Below are positions 33,075-40,693 of a DNA stretch of 64,000 nt, piece after piece (position 1 is the first letter of the stretch; each line of letters starts with the position of its first letter). Source of the stretch: JAGOUU01 sp964609155 (lineage in GTDB: Bacteria > Pseudomonadota > Gammaproteobacteria > JAGOUU01); NCBI GenBank assembly GCA_964609155.1, contig CAZSRF010000006.1, positions 7,131-71,130 of the forward strand, written 5' to 3'. The notes under the pieces are model-generated. The model made no database searches and had not been told where the DNA came from. It saw only the letters and a program-made list of their open reading frames with translations. Made by a program: the position numbers and the translations under genes.

Positions 33075-35044
33075 GAATATAATTTAAGTTTCTTTTTATT
33101 AATATATGCTAATCCTAGTACTAAGAATAGCTCAAAAATGATGAATAAGATTAAGTTTGTTGCTATATTTTCTGTAAAGCCATACGAATGTAATCCTGTG
33201 CTAAGTAAATTTACTCCAAACCATGCAATAGCTACAATAATACTGGTTAAAGCAGCAAATGCAACAAATACAGTATCTCGTAAATGACCAGAAATTCTGC
33301 CATGCAATAATGTTATAAGCCATAAGCAAATAAGTAAAGCCCCATTTTCTTTTGGATCCCAGCCCCAAAACCGGCCCCATGATTGATCAGCCCATATACC
33401 ACCTAGAATAGTACCAAGTAAAGTAAAAAAGAGGGAGAGCAATCCAAAAGCTAGAATATATTTTAATAATACTTTTAGTTTTTTTGTATTATTGACAACA
33501 ATTTCAGTTGTGAGGCAAGTATAAAATAAATAGCTATGTGCAAGAGCAGATAAAATAAGACAGCAGGCGTACCCAATGGTTATTGCAATTACATGGGTTC
33601 CAAGCCAAAAATTATTATTTAATACTGCTATGAGAATGCCTAAGCTATCGCCAGAGGCAGCGTAGCTACCAGCAATAAATTGTAAAATACAGCAAATACT
33701 GCTGCCTAATAAAACACCTATTTTATCTTTTCTGTAGATCTCAATAAATTGCGCTAATAAGGCTGTAATAAAACTGACAAACAAGATGGATTCATAAAGA
33801 TTAGCAACCGGTGGTCTTTGCAGAATAAATACTCGCATAACGAGACCAATCAGATGAAATAGTAGTGCAGTAAAAAAACTGATGGTACAAACATAATGGA
33901 GTGTTTTTATTTTTAATTTATTCTGAGATGGATTCAATAATAAACAGACAGAAGTAACTAAAGCTAAAAAATAGAAAAAAGCAGATTTATTAAATAATTT
34001 ATATTTATTATATAAATACTCGGTATACAAAATATTTTGTTGTTTATAAGAATCAATCTTTTCTGATGTGACGGAGCTTGAGATAAGCTGTAATGCTTTT
34101 TTTTCTAGTTTATTGCTGTTATTTAGCATCTGTTCGTAATCTTTATCATAAAAATTAAAGACAATGTTCTGTATTAAACTAAGATAAATGGCTGTATCTG
34201 GGGTGCCTTTGCCAGAAGCAATGATTTCCCACGGAGCAATCCAGTCTGTGTTTTTTTCTAATTGGCTAGGGATAAGTTTTAAACTCGTATTAATGCGATC
34301 AGACTCTGTTTCTTTAATTATTTTAGCTGTTTTTAATAATACTTGAGCGTTATTAGAATTATTGAGATTATTAGAATTGTAAATAGCTACTACATTTTGA
34401 GCAATAATATGTTTAAATGGCAATAACTCATAGTAACTTATGTGATCTGTTTTAATATTATTGTTAGGCAGTATAGTATTGAGATCAACATGATTAGCCT
34501 GGGGTAAAAATAAACTCCATGAACGGCTAATATCAAAATAAGTCACAATATTTTTATATAAAGTTACCAGTTGCTCTTCAGCAAGTGTGAGACTATTAAT
34601 AGGTGCATTTTGTAGTTGTGTAATAAGATTGATATTTTTTTTTATGCCAGGGATAATATCTTTAAAACTATAATAAGGCCTTGGTTGAGAAGATAGTTCT
34701 AATATTTGCTGAACTTCTGGATTATGGATATAAAAAATTTTATTACGGTAATCCTTTTTCGGATCAAGCAATAATTCTATTAACCAATATCCTGCTGATT
34801 GATCATTAATAGATTCTTTGTTAGAAATAGACTTGAGCAAAACTCTAGCATAACTATCAAGAGGCTTTATTCTGCCTTCATGAAGGACAGGTAAGATCTC
34901 TAGAGAATGATAGCTCTCTATTTTTAGTTCATTACTAGTAAGATTAGTGGTATGAGAGTAATTGGTAAAGAAATACCCTAAAATGAAGATGATTGATAGC
35001 AGTAATATGATGCTAGGTTTAAGTCTTTTTTTAATGTATCTCAT
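33071..35044 (-). CDS. ccsA: System II cytochrome c assembly protein CcsA/ResC
   Basis: 657 residues. An N-terminal membrane anchor is followed by a periplasmic region of roughly 310 residues, then about eight membrane helices. Near the C-terminus the WWD signature WGRFWGWDPKENGALLI is flanked by conserved His residues (GTHVIAITIGYA, LLHGRISGHLRD), which bind heme. It works with ResB to deliver heme to apocytochromes at the periplasmic face. The large N-terminal domain resembles that of CcsA in CcsBA-type or Bacteroidetes systems more than the short Bacillus ResC. Confidence 0.9.
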   Translation of the reverse strand: MRYIKKRLKPSIILLLSIIFILGYFFTNYSHTTNLTSNELKIESYHSLEILPVLHEGRIKPLDSYARVLLKSISNKESINDQSAGYWLIELLLDPKKDYRNKIFYIHNPEVQQILELSSQPRPYYSFKDIIPGIKKNINLITQLQNAPINSLTLAEEQLVTLYKNIVTYFDISRSWSLFLPQANHVDLNTILPNNNIKTDHISYYELLPFKHIIAQNVVAIYNSNNLNNSNNAQVLLKTAKIIKETESDRINTSLKLIPSQLEKNTDWIAPWEIIASGKGTPDTAIYLSLIQNIVFNFYDKDYEQMLNNSNKLEKKALQLISSSVTSEKIDSYKQQNILYTEYLYNKYKLFNKSAFFYFLALVTSVCLLLNPSQNKLKIKTLHYVCTISFFTALLFHLIGLVMRVFILQRPPVANLYESILFVSFITALLAQFIEIYRKDKIGVLLGSSICCILQFIAGSYAASGDSLGILIAVLNNNFWLGTHVIAITIGYACCLILSALAHSYLFYTCLTTEIVVNNTKKLKVLLKYILAFGLLSLFFTLLGTILGGIWADQSWGRFWGWDPKENGALLICLWLITLLHGRISGHLRDTVFVAFAALTSIIVAIAWFGVNLLSTGLHSYGFTENIATNLILFIIFELFLVLGLAYINKKKLKLYS

Positions 35045-35046
35045 AA

Positions 35047-36192
35047 TTAAGAATTGTTGGTCTTAAATAATTTGGGGAATTTTTGCGCTAAATGAATTAA
35101 GATACCAAAGCATAAAATTATACTGGCAATGTAGGGAAAGTTTTGTCCAATGTTATAAACAGCAGCTAAGACAGTAGTATATTTTTCACCTTCTTGATAA
35201 AAACTTGCTTGATAAAAAGTATAACCTTTATAGCGTAGCGGTTGGTTCATGCTAATGACTCCGTGCCAATCAATAGTGTTATCATTTAATGTTACATCCG
35301 AAGAATATTCACGGGCAATTTCCGTCCCTGGGTGAAGTTCTTGACTGAATTTATTCAAAGTAATACTAAATGGTAGAACTGTTCTCTTGAATCGTAATTC
35401 AAAAGAATATGTTTTATTGTCTATCTGGATGGTATATGGGTTCTTGTTGTCTGTTGTAGAGCCTGATATGAAAGGTGTTAAATAGGCATAATATGTAGTG
35501 ATAGCTTTATTATTTAGGCTAAATTGTAACTTTAATGCTATAGCTGGCGTTGCTTGTTCATTATCTTTAGGTTTTGCTAATCGTAAAAGCTCTTTTTGGT
35601 TTATTCTGCAATGCTTGCAATAGTCTAATACTGTTATTGATAAATTAGGTATATCAGCAATATTTTTAATACTTTTTGGTGCTAGGATGTCATTTTGGGA
35701 TAATATATTAACCTTAGGGTCTTTTATATTTGATAAATCAGTTATTACTAACTCAGTTTCATGGTAATCATTAAAATAGTTTACGGTTGAATTCTCAGTG
35801 ATATCCATATAACCTTCCTGGCTAAAATGGGCAGTCAAAAAACCACCTAATAATAACAATAAACCACTAATATGAGTTACTAATGTTCCGAGTTTTTTAA
35901 TTTGCCAGTTATCAGCACTTAATTTACATAATAAATTTAAAAAAATGGCAGTCAGAGTAGTATAGGCACCTGGTAAGGGTAGAAGCCCGAAAACCCAGAA
36001 GAAGTACACAGAGAAATAATTTTGCTGGGCGTAGTATAATCCTTGCTGCTGTTCGGCAATAGTACCACTGGCCAGTAAAATCATTAACCATATGACTAAA
36101 TAAAAAAATACATCACTGCGGGCACAAAGGGTTAGAATTTTTTTAAGCTTAGGAATTCTTAAAAAATTAAACAACTTAAACAACATTGACAA
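35047..36192 (-). CDS. resB: System II cytochrome c assembly protein ResB/Ccs1
   Basis: 381 residues. Membrane helices near 28-45, 65-90 and 105-125 precede a periplasmic beta-rich domain with the ResB pattern MNQPLRYKGYTFYQASF, and a last helix near the C-terminus. Short for the family (often 450-700). It partners CcsA, whose gene starts two bases after its stop. It is the first gene of the minus-strand cluster resB-ccsA-tlpA-SDR-msrBA. Confidence 0.9.
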   Translation of the reverse strand: MSMLFKLFNFLRIPKLKKILTLCARSDVFFYLVIWLMILLASGTIAEQQQGLYYAQQNYFSVYFFWVFGLLPLPGAYTTLTAIFLNLLCKLSADNWQIKKLGTLVTHISGLLLLLGGFLTAHFSQEGYMDITENSTVNYFNDYHETELVITDLSNIKDPKVNILSQNDILAPKSIKNIADIPNLSITVLDYCKHCRINQKELLRLAKPKDNEQATPAIALKLQFSLNNKAITTYYAYLTPFISGSTTDNKNPYTIQIDNKTYSFELRFKRTVLPFSITLNKFSQELHPGTEIAREYSSDVTLNDNTIDWHGVISMNQPLRYKGYTFYQASFYQEGEKYTTVLAAVYNIGQNFPYIASIILCFGILIHLAQKFPKLFKTNNS

Positions 36193-36351
36193 GAGTATGA
36201 TATATTACAACTAGCTACTAAAAAGCTATCTTACCATATTAGTTAGACTATATATAGATAGGGGCTAAGCTAATATATTAAATACCTTAGTTAAGATATA
36301 ATAATATGTTTCTTTGTAGTCTTTAGGGTTTAATTATTGCTAAATAATATT

Positions 36352-37071
36352 ATGAGTGCAGATTTAGAAACCAAAATAATTAATGGTCAAAATATAACTA
36401 TAATTCGTAAAAAAATTAAAAATATTTACTTGCATATAAAGCCACCGCATGGAACTATTTTTATTTCTGCTCCTAAGAGAGCATCTCTTAGATCGATAGA
36501 AGAATTTATTGTCTCTCGGGAAGACTGGATAAAGAAGAATCAAATTAAAATAAGTAATACAGAATGTCTACGGACAGATCACCGTTATGAAACCGGCGAG
36601 TATCATGATTTTCTAGGAAAAAAATATTTATTAGAGGTTGTTTATGGGACTGGGAAAAATCATATTGAGATAGTTGAAAACTATTGTTTAAAAATGTGTG
36701 TAAACAGACGAGGAATGATCTTGTTACGTAAAAAAGTATTATATGACTTTTATAGGAAATCTCTAGAAGATAGATTGCCAGAGCTTATTATTAAATGGCA
36801 AAAGATTATAAATGTGACAATTTCAAAGGTTACTTTAAAAGCCATGAAAAGCCGTTGGGGGAGTTGTAATATTTCTCATAAAAAAATTTGTTTAAATATA
36901 GAATTAGCAAAAAAACATGAGATTTGTCTGGAATATGTTTTGGTCCACGAATTTGTTCATTTATTAGAGCGTTGTCATAATAAAAAATTTTATAATTTGA
37001 TGACAAAATATATGCCGAATTGGCGAGAATATGATGGATTATTAAATGCTAAAAATAAATTTTCAATGTAA
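36352..37071 (+). CDS. YgjP-like metal-dependent hydrolase (DUF45/M48-type)
   Basis: About 239 residues from ATG 36352; TTG 36337 is an alternative. The zinc motif HEFVH is within YVLVHEFVHLLERCHN, and MKSRWGSCN precedes it, both DUF45/YgjP signatures. E. coli YgjP is reported as a UTP pyrophosphatase; the fold is minigluzincin-like. It starts 28 bases ahead of rlmJ and may be in one operon with it. Confidence 0.88.
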   Translation: MSADLETKIINGQNITIIRKKIKNIYLHIKPPHGTIFISAPKRASLRSIEEFIVSREDWIKKNQIKISNTECLRTDHRYETGEYHDFLGKKYLLEVVYGTGKNHIEIVENYCLKMCVNRRGMILLRKKVLYDFYRKSLEDRLPELIIKWQKIINVTISKVTLKAMKSRWGSCNISHKKICLNIELAKKHEICLEYVLVHEFVHLLERCHNKKFYNLMTKYMPNWREYDGLLNAKNKFSM

Positions 37072-37099
37072 TAAAGTGGTAATAAAATAAGACGGAAAT

Positions 37100-37894
37100 A
37101 TGTATAGCTATCAACATCGATATCATGCTGGAAATTTTGCAGATCTGCATAAACATATTAGTTTGATTGCAATTTTGCAATATCTACATAAAAAAACAGC
37201 ACCTTTTTTCGTTCTTGATGCTTTTGCTGGCGAAGGGCAGTATAACTTAAAATCTGTTGAAGCTGCAAAAAATAAAGAGTATTTAACAGGATTGAAATTG
37301 TTAAATCAAAATATTGAACATCCATTATTTAATAGGTTTTCAAGCTTAATTGAAAAAGATATCTATCCTGGATCGCCAAGAGTGATTGCCTCGCAATTAA
37401 GAGCACAAGATAGAGCTGTTTTTATAGAAGGGCACCCAGTTGCTTATAGTCTTCTGGTAGATAATTTTAATGTTAATAAAAGCCAAAATAATAATCTTAA
37501 AATTTATAAACAAGATGCCTATCAAGCTGTGAGATCATTGGTGCCCTATAAAGAACCACGCGGTGTGATTTTTTTGGATCCTAGTTATGAGGTAAAAGAA
37601 GAGTATAAGAATATTGCGCAACTTGTTCTAGACAGTTATAAAAAAAATGCTACAGGTATATATATTATCTGGTATCCTTTGTTAGTAGGTAAAAACTATC
37701 ATAATGAACTAATTAAGATACTGGGTAGTTTGGAAATACAGAGCGAAAAGATTTGGCATCATGTATTCAAACCCTTTAAGGCTAAAAATCAACCTGATTA
37801 TGGTCTGTATGGTAGCGGTTTAGTTGTGATAAATATGCCATGGTCAGTCGATCTGGAGATTGAAGCATGCTTTAATGATTTAGAGTTATTATAG
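37100..37894 (+). CDS. rlmJ: 23S rRNA (adenine2030-N6)-methyltransferase
   Basis: 264 residues, slightly short of the usual 280. N-terminal YQHRYHAGNFADLHKH is diagnostic of RlmJ. DAFAGEGQY is the SAM-binding motif, and FLDPSYE replaces the family's DPPYE catalytic motif with a Ser at the second Pro. The change is conservative in a D-P-P-Y/D-P-S-Y sense but worth noting. It methylates A2030 of 23S rRNA. Confidence 0.93.
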   Translation: MYSYQHRYHAGNFADLHKHISLIAILQYLHKKTAPFFVLDAFAGEGQYNLKSVEAAKNKEYLTGLKLLNQNIEHPLFNRFSSLIEKDIYPGSPRVIASQLRAQDRAVFIEGHPVAYSLLVDNFNVNKSQNNNLKIYKQDAYQAVRSLVPYKEPRGVIFLDPSYEVKEEYKNIAQLVLDSYKKNATGIYIIWYPLLVGKNYHNELIKILGSLEIQSEKIWHHVFKPFKAKNQPDYGLYGSGLVVINMPWSVDLEIEACFNDLELL

Positions 37895-37912
37895 GGCTTT
37901 TATTTGGGAATT

Positions 37913-39184
37913 TTATTGAGGACTTGGTGAGCTTGAAGTATGTGCTACACTATCTGGTTTTATTTCAGCAGTATGGGGTGCTGTGTCTGTCCACAACTTT
38001 GCAGGTGTTTCACTAAGTATACGATACGGTGGTGACACTGATAGTTTAGCTACTGGAGATTGTGGCTTTTGTTGTTGTATAGCCACAAGTCCTCTTGATG
38101 AAATGCTTCTTATTACTTCTCCAAGAATAGCCCCGATTGTTATGCTTATAAATTTAAGAAACTTATAGATGGCATGTAGAAAAGACACTAATATGTTGTG
38201 TGATTTCTTTACTTTTGCATTGGGTTGGTTTGTATCTGTCTTTTGATTTCCTTGAGCTTTTAAAATGTCTGATGGTTTGATAGTTGGAGTAATGTCAATA
38301 CCATGGGTATTAATTTGAGCTAACACTTTAAATTGCATCAATTCTGTTCTTAAGATCTTAGCAGCATGATACTGTTCGCCAGCTTTTACAAAAAATCTGA
38401 TTATAGATAGGTTTTTTTCTTTGTCTTCAGATGATCTGGTATAAAGGGTTTTAGATTCTGGTAATCCAACAGCACCAACTTCAGGATGAAATTGTACCCC
38501 TATAATAGGAGCTCCAACACCTTTGGATTCTATGGCTTCAATTGATTCTCCATCGCTAGCGGTCGCGGTTTCTACAAAACTTCTACCAAGTTTACTAACA
38601 ATTTGAGTATGAGCTCCAAAAAAATCTGTTTGGTATTTAGTACGCCCAGTTTTCCCCCGAGTAATAATTTGTGAAAGCATGGAGTTAGTATTTAACGTTA
38701 TGGTTTCATAATCCATGTATCCTTGAGTAGATAATTTTGCACTCTCTAAATCAATTATTTCTCCCCCTTCATAGACTGCAAGAAGTTGGTGGCCACCACA
38801 AACTCCTAATATTGGCATACCAGCTTCAATAGCCACATGGGCTAAGGCTAGCTCTGCAATTGTACGAGAAAAATTATAAGTTTTACTGCTGTCCCTTTGT
38901 TCTCCAAAGAGCTCAGGATCGATCATGGCATTATTGCCTGACAAGGCCAGTACATCTACATCTTTTAGTATTTCTTTTGCTTTAGCTTTGGCATGTGCGA
39001 ATAGTGTTCTGCGACCATCTTCAGTCTTATATAGTGTATCAAATACCTCCGTAGGTATGTCATCAATCATATCTGCGTAGTCAGCATCTACAACTTCAGC
39101 GCCAGCTTTTTTAAAAGATGCTTTTAAGGAAAGGACGCTGCTTCCGCCTATTTTCTTGCTGTATGAAACTGCTACCGTCACCAT
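37913..39184 (-). CDS. Class I glutamine amidotransferase-like protein (peptidase C26) with hydrophobic, Pro-rich C-terminal extension; effector candidate
   Basis: 423 residues. Residues 1-270 form a GATase1/C26 domain with LGVCGGHQ (nucleophile C129) and VQFHPE (H233, E235), the full triad seen in gamma-glutamyl hydrolases such as PuuD. The remaining 150 residues are not part of the family: a hydrophobic stretch at about 329-358 that could insert in a membrane, and a Ser/Pro-rich tail with S/T-P sites (SPVAK, SPPYR, TPAK). The gene is divergent from the OTU-type gene and surrounded by other host-directed candidates. A secreted enzyme that hydrolyses gamma-glutamyl bonds or deamidates a host target is possible. 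The substrate is unknown. Confidence 0.72.
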   Translation of the reverse strand: MVTVAVSYSKKIGGSSVLSLKASFKKAGAEVVDADYADMIDDIPTEVFDTLYKTEDGRRTLFAHAKAKAKEILKDVDVLALSGNNAMIDPELFGEQRDSSKTYNFSRTIAELALAHVAIEAGMPILGVCGGHQLLAVYEGGEIIDLESAKLSTQGYMDYETITLNTNSMLSQIITRGKTGRTKYQTDFFGAHTQIVSKLGRSFVETATASDGESIEAIESKGVGAPIIGVQFHPEVGAVGLPESKTLYTRSSEDKEKNLSIIRFFVKAGEQYHAAKILRTELMQFKVLAQINTHGIDITPTIKPSDILKAQGNQKTDTNQPNAKVKKSHNILVSFLHAIYKFLKFISITIGAILGEVIRSISSRGLVAIQQQKPQSPVAKLSVSPPYRILSETPAKLWTDTAPHTAEIKPDSVAHTSSSPSPQ

Positions 39185-39280
39185 AATTTGACCATAATTG
39201 CTAATTGTTAGGGGTAGGAATTAATGTGTAAATTATGCCAGACAAAGATTAAGGCTAGCTTAATAAAAGGAGTATAATGT

Positions 39281-39298
39281 TTAGGGCTATTAGGGCTA
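39281..39298. repeat. Tandem 9-bp direct repeat upstream of the OTU-type gene
   Basis: TTAGGGCTA occurs twice head to tail (39281-39289 and 39290-39298), just ahead of one of three TATAAT hexamers (39273, 39318 and 39347) in this 250-base intergenic region. A direct repeat at this place could bind a response regulator. No well-matched -35 box accompanies the hexamers. Confidence 0.4.
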
Positions 39299-39435
39299 CA
39301 AGGTTAACACACAGTGGTATAATTACTAGTGCATTAGTGCTGTGGGTATAATATAGATTCTGAATGTGTTCATTTCTAGTTAATGTGGGTTAGCTACAAT
39401 GAACAACACTATAGTTTATAACGGAGACTATCACT

Positions 39436-40302
39436 ATGGCGAAAGTTAGTAAAACAAGTTTTTTTAAAGACTTTTTTCGGTCCATAAGAAGTTTTTTTAG
39501 TAGTTTTTTTAGCAGTTTTTATAGTACGGTAAGAAGTTTTTTTAGAGCTATAGGGGGATTTTTCCAATCTCTTTTCTCTTTTTTTAAAGACCAAGATAGC
39601 GATTCTCTGAGAGCTACTCATGCTTCTGATCCTGCATCAGAATTAGCTTCTAAGCTCAAAAAAATACAGACTTCAGGCAGTGGCAATAATTGTCTTTACT
39701 TCTCTTATTTGCAAGCACGTCACGGGCATCAAGATGCTGATCAAGCAGCTGGGCTGCGCGAACTGGTTATAGCGTTTGAACGTGAACATTACGAAGATGA
39801 TAATGCTAATCGGGCTCGTATTGTACAGCTAACAAGGGGAGATATGTCGGAAGACTCAGAAATTCGAGTTCTGGCAGCTCTTACAGGCAGTAATATTTAT
39901 GTCTATAAAAAGAATGGGGTGAGAGGGTATCAATGGCAGATGTTTAGTTCTAAGCCTGAAGAGAACGTTCTTATAACGAGAGGAAGACCTCCTAATGTTG
40001 GTACTAATCCACCAGTATTTATACATATTGAAGGACTTCATTACAGTGCCTTGCAGTTGCCTAAAGATGTAACACCTGAAAATTTTGAAGCGCAATTACG
40101 AGCATGTATTGGATTGGAACCTGTACAAGTAGTAGTACAGCCAGCAGCAGGGGTACAACCAGAAGCGGCGGTACAACCAGAAGCGGTGGTACAGCCAGCA
40201 GCAGGGGTACAACCAGAAGCGGCGGTACAACCAGAAGCGGTGGTACAACCAGTAGCAGGGGTAGAACCAGAAGAACAACGGCGCATTACTTCTCGTCCGT
40301 AA
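39436..40302 (+). CDS. OTU-type cysteine protease (deubiquitinase) effector candidate with amphipathic Phe-rich N-terminus and VQP repeats
   Basis: 288 residues; a GGAG site lies nine bases before the ATG. Residues 8-50 are a striking Phe/Ser-rich segment with aromatic pairs every three or four residues (an 11-residue period), as in membrane-surface helices. Residues 75-210 read as an OTU domain: SGNNCLYFSY supplies the nucleophile C86 (family D-G-N-C-L-F), SEIRVLAALTGSNIYVY matches the middle helix and strand, and IEGLHYSAL supplies H202. The Asp of the family D-G-x-C is a Gly here. Residues after 232 are six-residue VQPxAx repeats. A bacterium has no ubiquitin, so the target is presumably in a host. 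Confidence 0.72.
   Translation: MAKVSKTSFFKDFFRSIRSFFSSFFSSFYSTVRSFFRAIGGFFQSLFSFFKDQDSDSLRATHASDPASELASKLKKIQTSGSGNNCLYFSYLQARHGHQDADQAAGLRELVIAFEREHYEDDNANRARIVQLTRGDMSEDSEIRVLAALTGSNIYVYKKNGVRGYQWQMFSSKPEENVLITRGRPPNVGTNPPVFIHIEGLHYSALQLPKDVTPENFEAQLRACIGLEPVQVVVQPAAGVQPEAAVQPEAVVQPAAGVQPEAAVQPEAVVQPVAGVEPEEQRRITSRP
40135..40272 (+). repeat. In-frame tandem repeat, 54-bp unit (18 aa) built from 18-bp (6 aa) VQPxAx sub-units
   Basis: The order VQPAAG, VQPEAA, VQPEAV occurs twice and then decays (VQPVAG, VEPEEQ). Nucleotide units are nearly identical, pointing to recent slippage or recombination. Because the unit length is a multiple of three, copy number can change without frameshift. It forms the C-terminal tail of the OTU-type protein. 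Confidence 0.85.
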
Positions 40303-40319
40303 CTAGCAGCAGAAAAGGA

Positions 40320-40586
40320 CTATAGCAGAATATTGTTTAGTCCTTTAGTATCATGCAGCTTTTTCAACTCAGTGTAGCCACCGATTAATTGTTCACCATT
40401 AAATATTTGGGGAAAAGTGCGCATGCCAGATTTGAGTACCAAATCTGAAATCTTTTTGTCATCAGAACGGTCCATATAAATTTCTTGAAAGGGGATATTA
40501 TTTTGTTGCAATAATGCCTTTGCAGAAGTGCAATAAGGACAATGCTCAATAGTGTAAACGGTGATTTTCTGGTTAGTGTTTTTCAT
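40320..40586 (-). CDS. grxC: Glutaredoxin 3
   Basis: 88 residues. VYTIEHCPYCTSAKALL has the dithiol CPYC active site; FPQIFNGEQLIGGYTEL carries the cis-Pro and glutathione-binding GG. It reduces disulfides with glutathione in the cytoplasm. It is convergent with the OTU-type gene. Confidence 0.94.
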   Translation of the reverse strand: MKNTNQKITVYTIEHCPYCTSAKALLQQNNIPFQEIYMDRSDDKKISDLVLKSGMRTFPQIFNGEQLIGGYTELKKLHDTKGLNNILL

Positions 40587-40693
40587 ATATAGTATCTTAA
40601 TTGACTACTGTTTTTGTTCCACCCAAATTGTAGCACATTCTTACATAGTCTTCATGTTACTTCAGAGACGTATCACAGAAGATTAAACTCTGG

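Noticed and set aside
40135..40272. Regular repeats as a CRISPR array
   Set aside because: Units are contiguous, in frame and without spacers; no cas genes are present.
40041..40325. Open frames on both strands through the VQP repeat region
   Set aside because: They arise because the 54-base repeat lacks stops in several frames; the OTU-type frame alone has a domain and a ribosome site.
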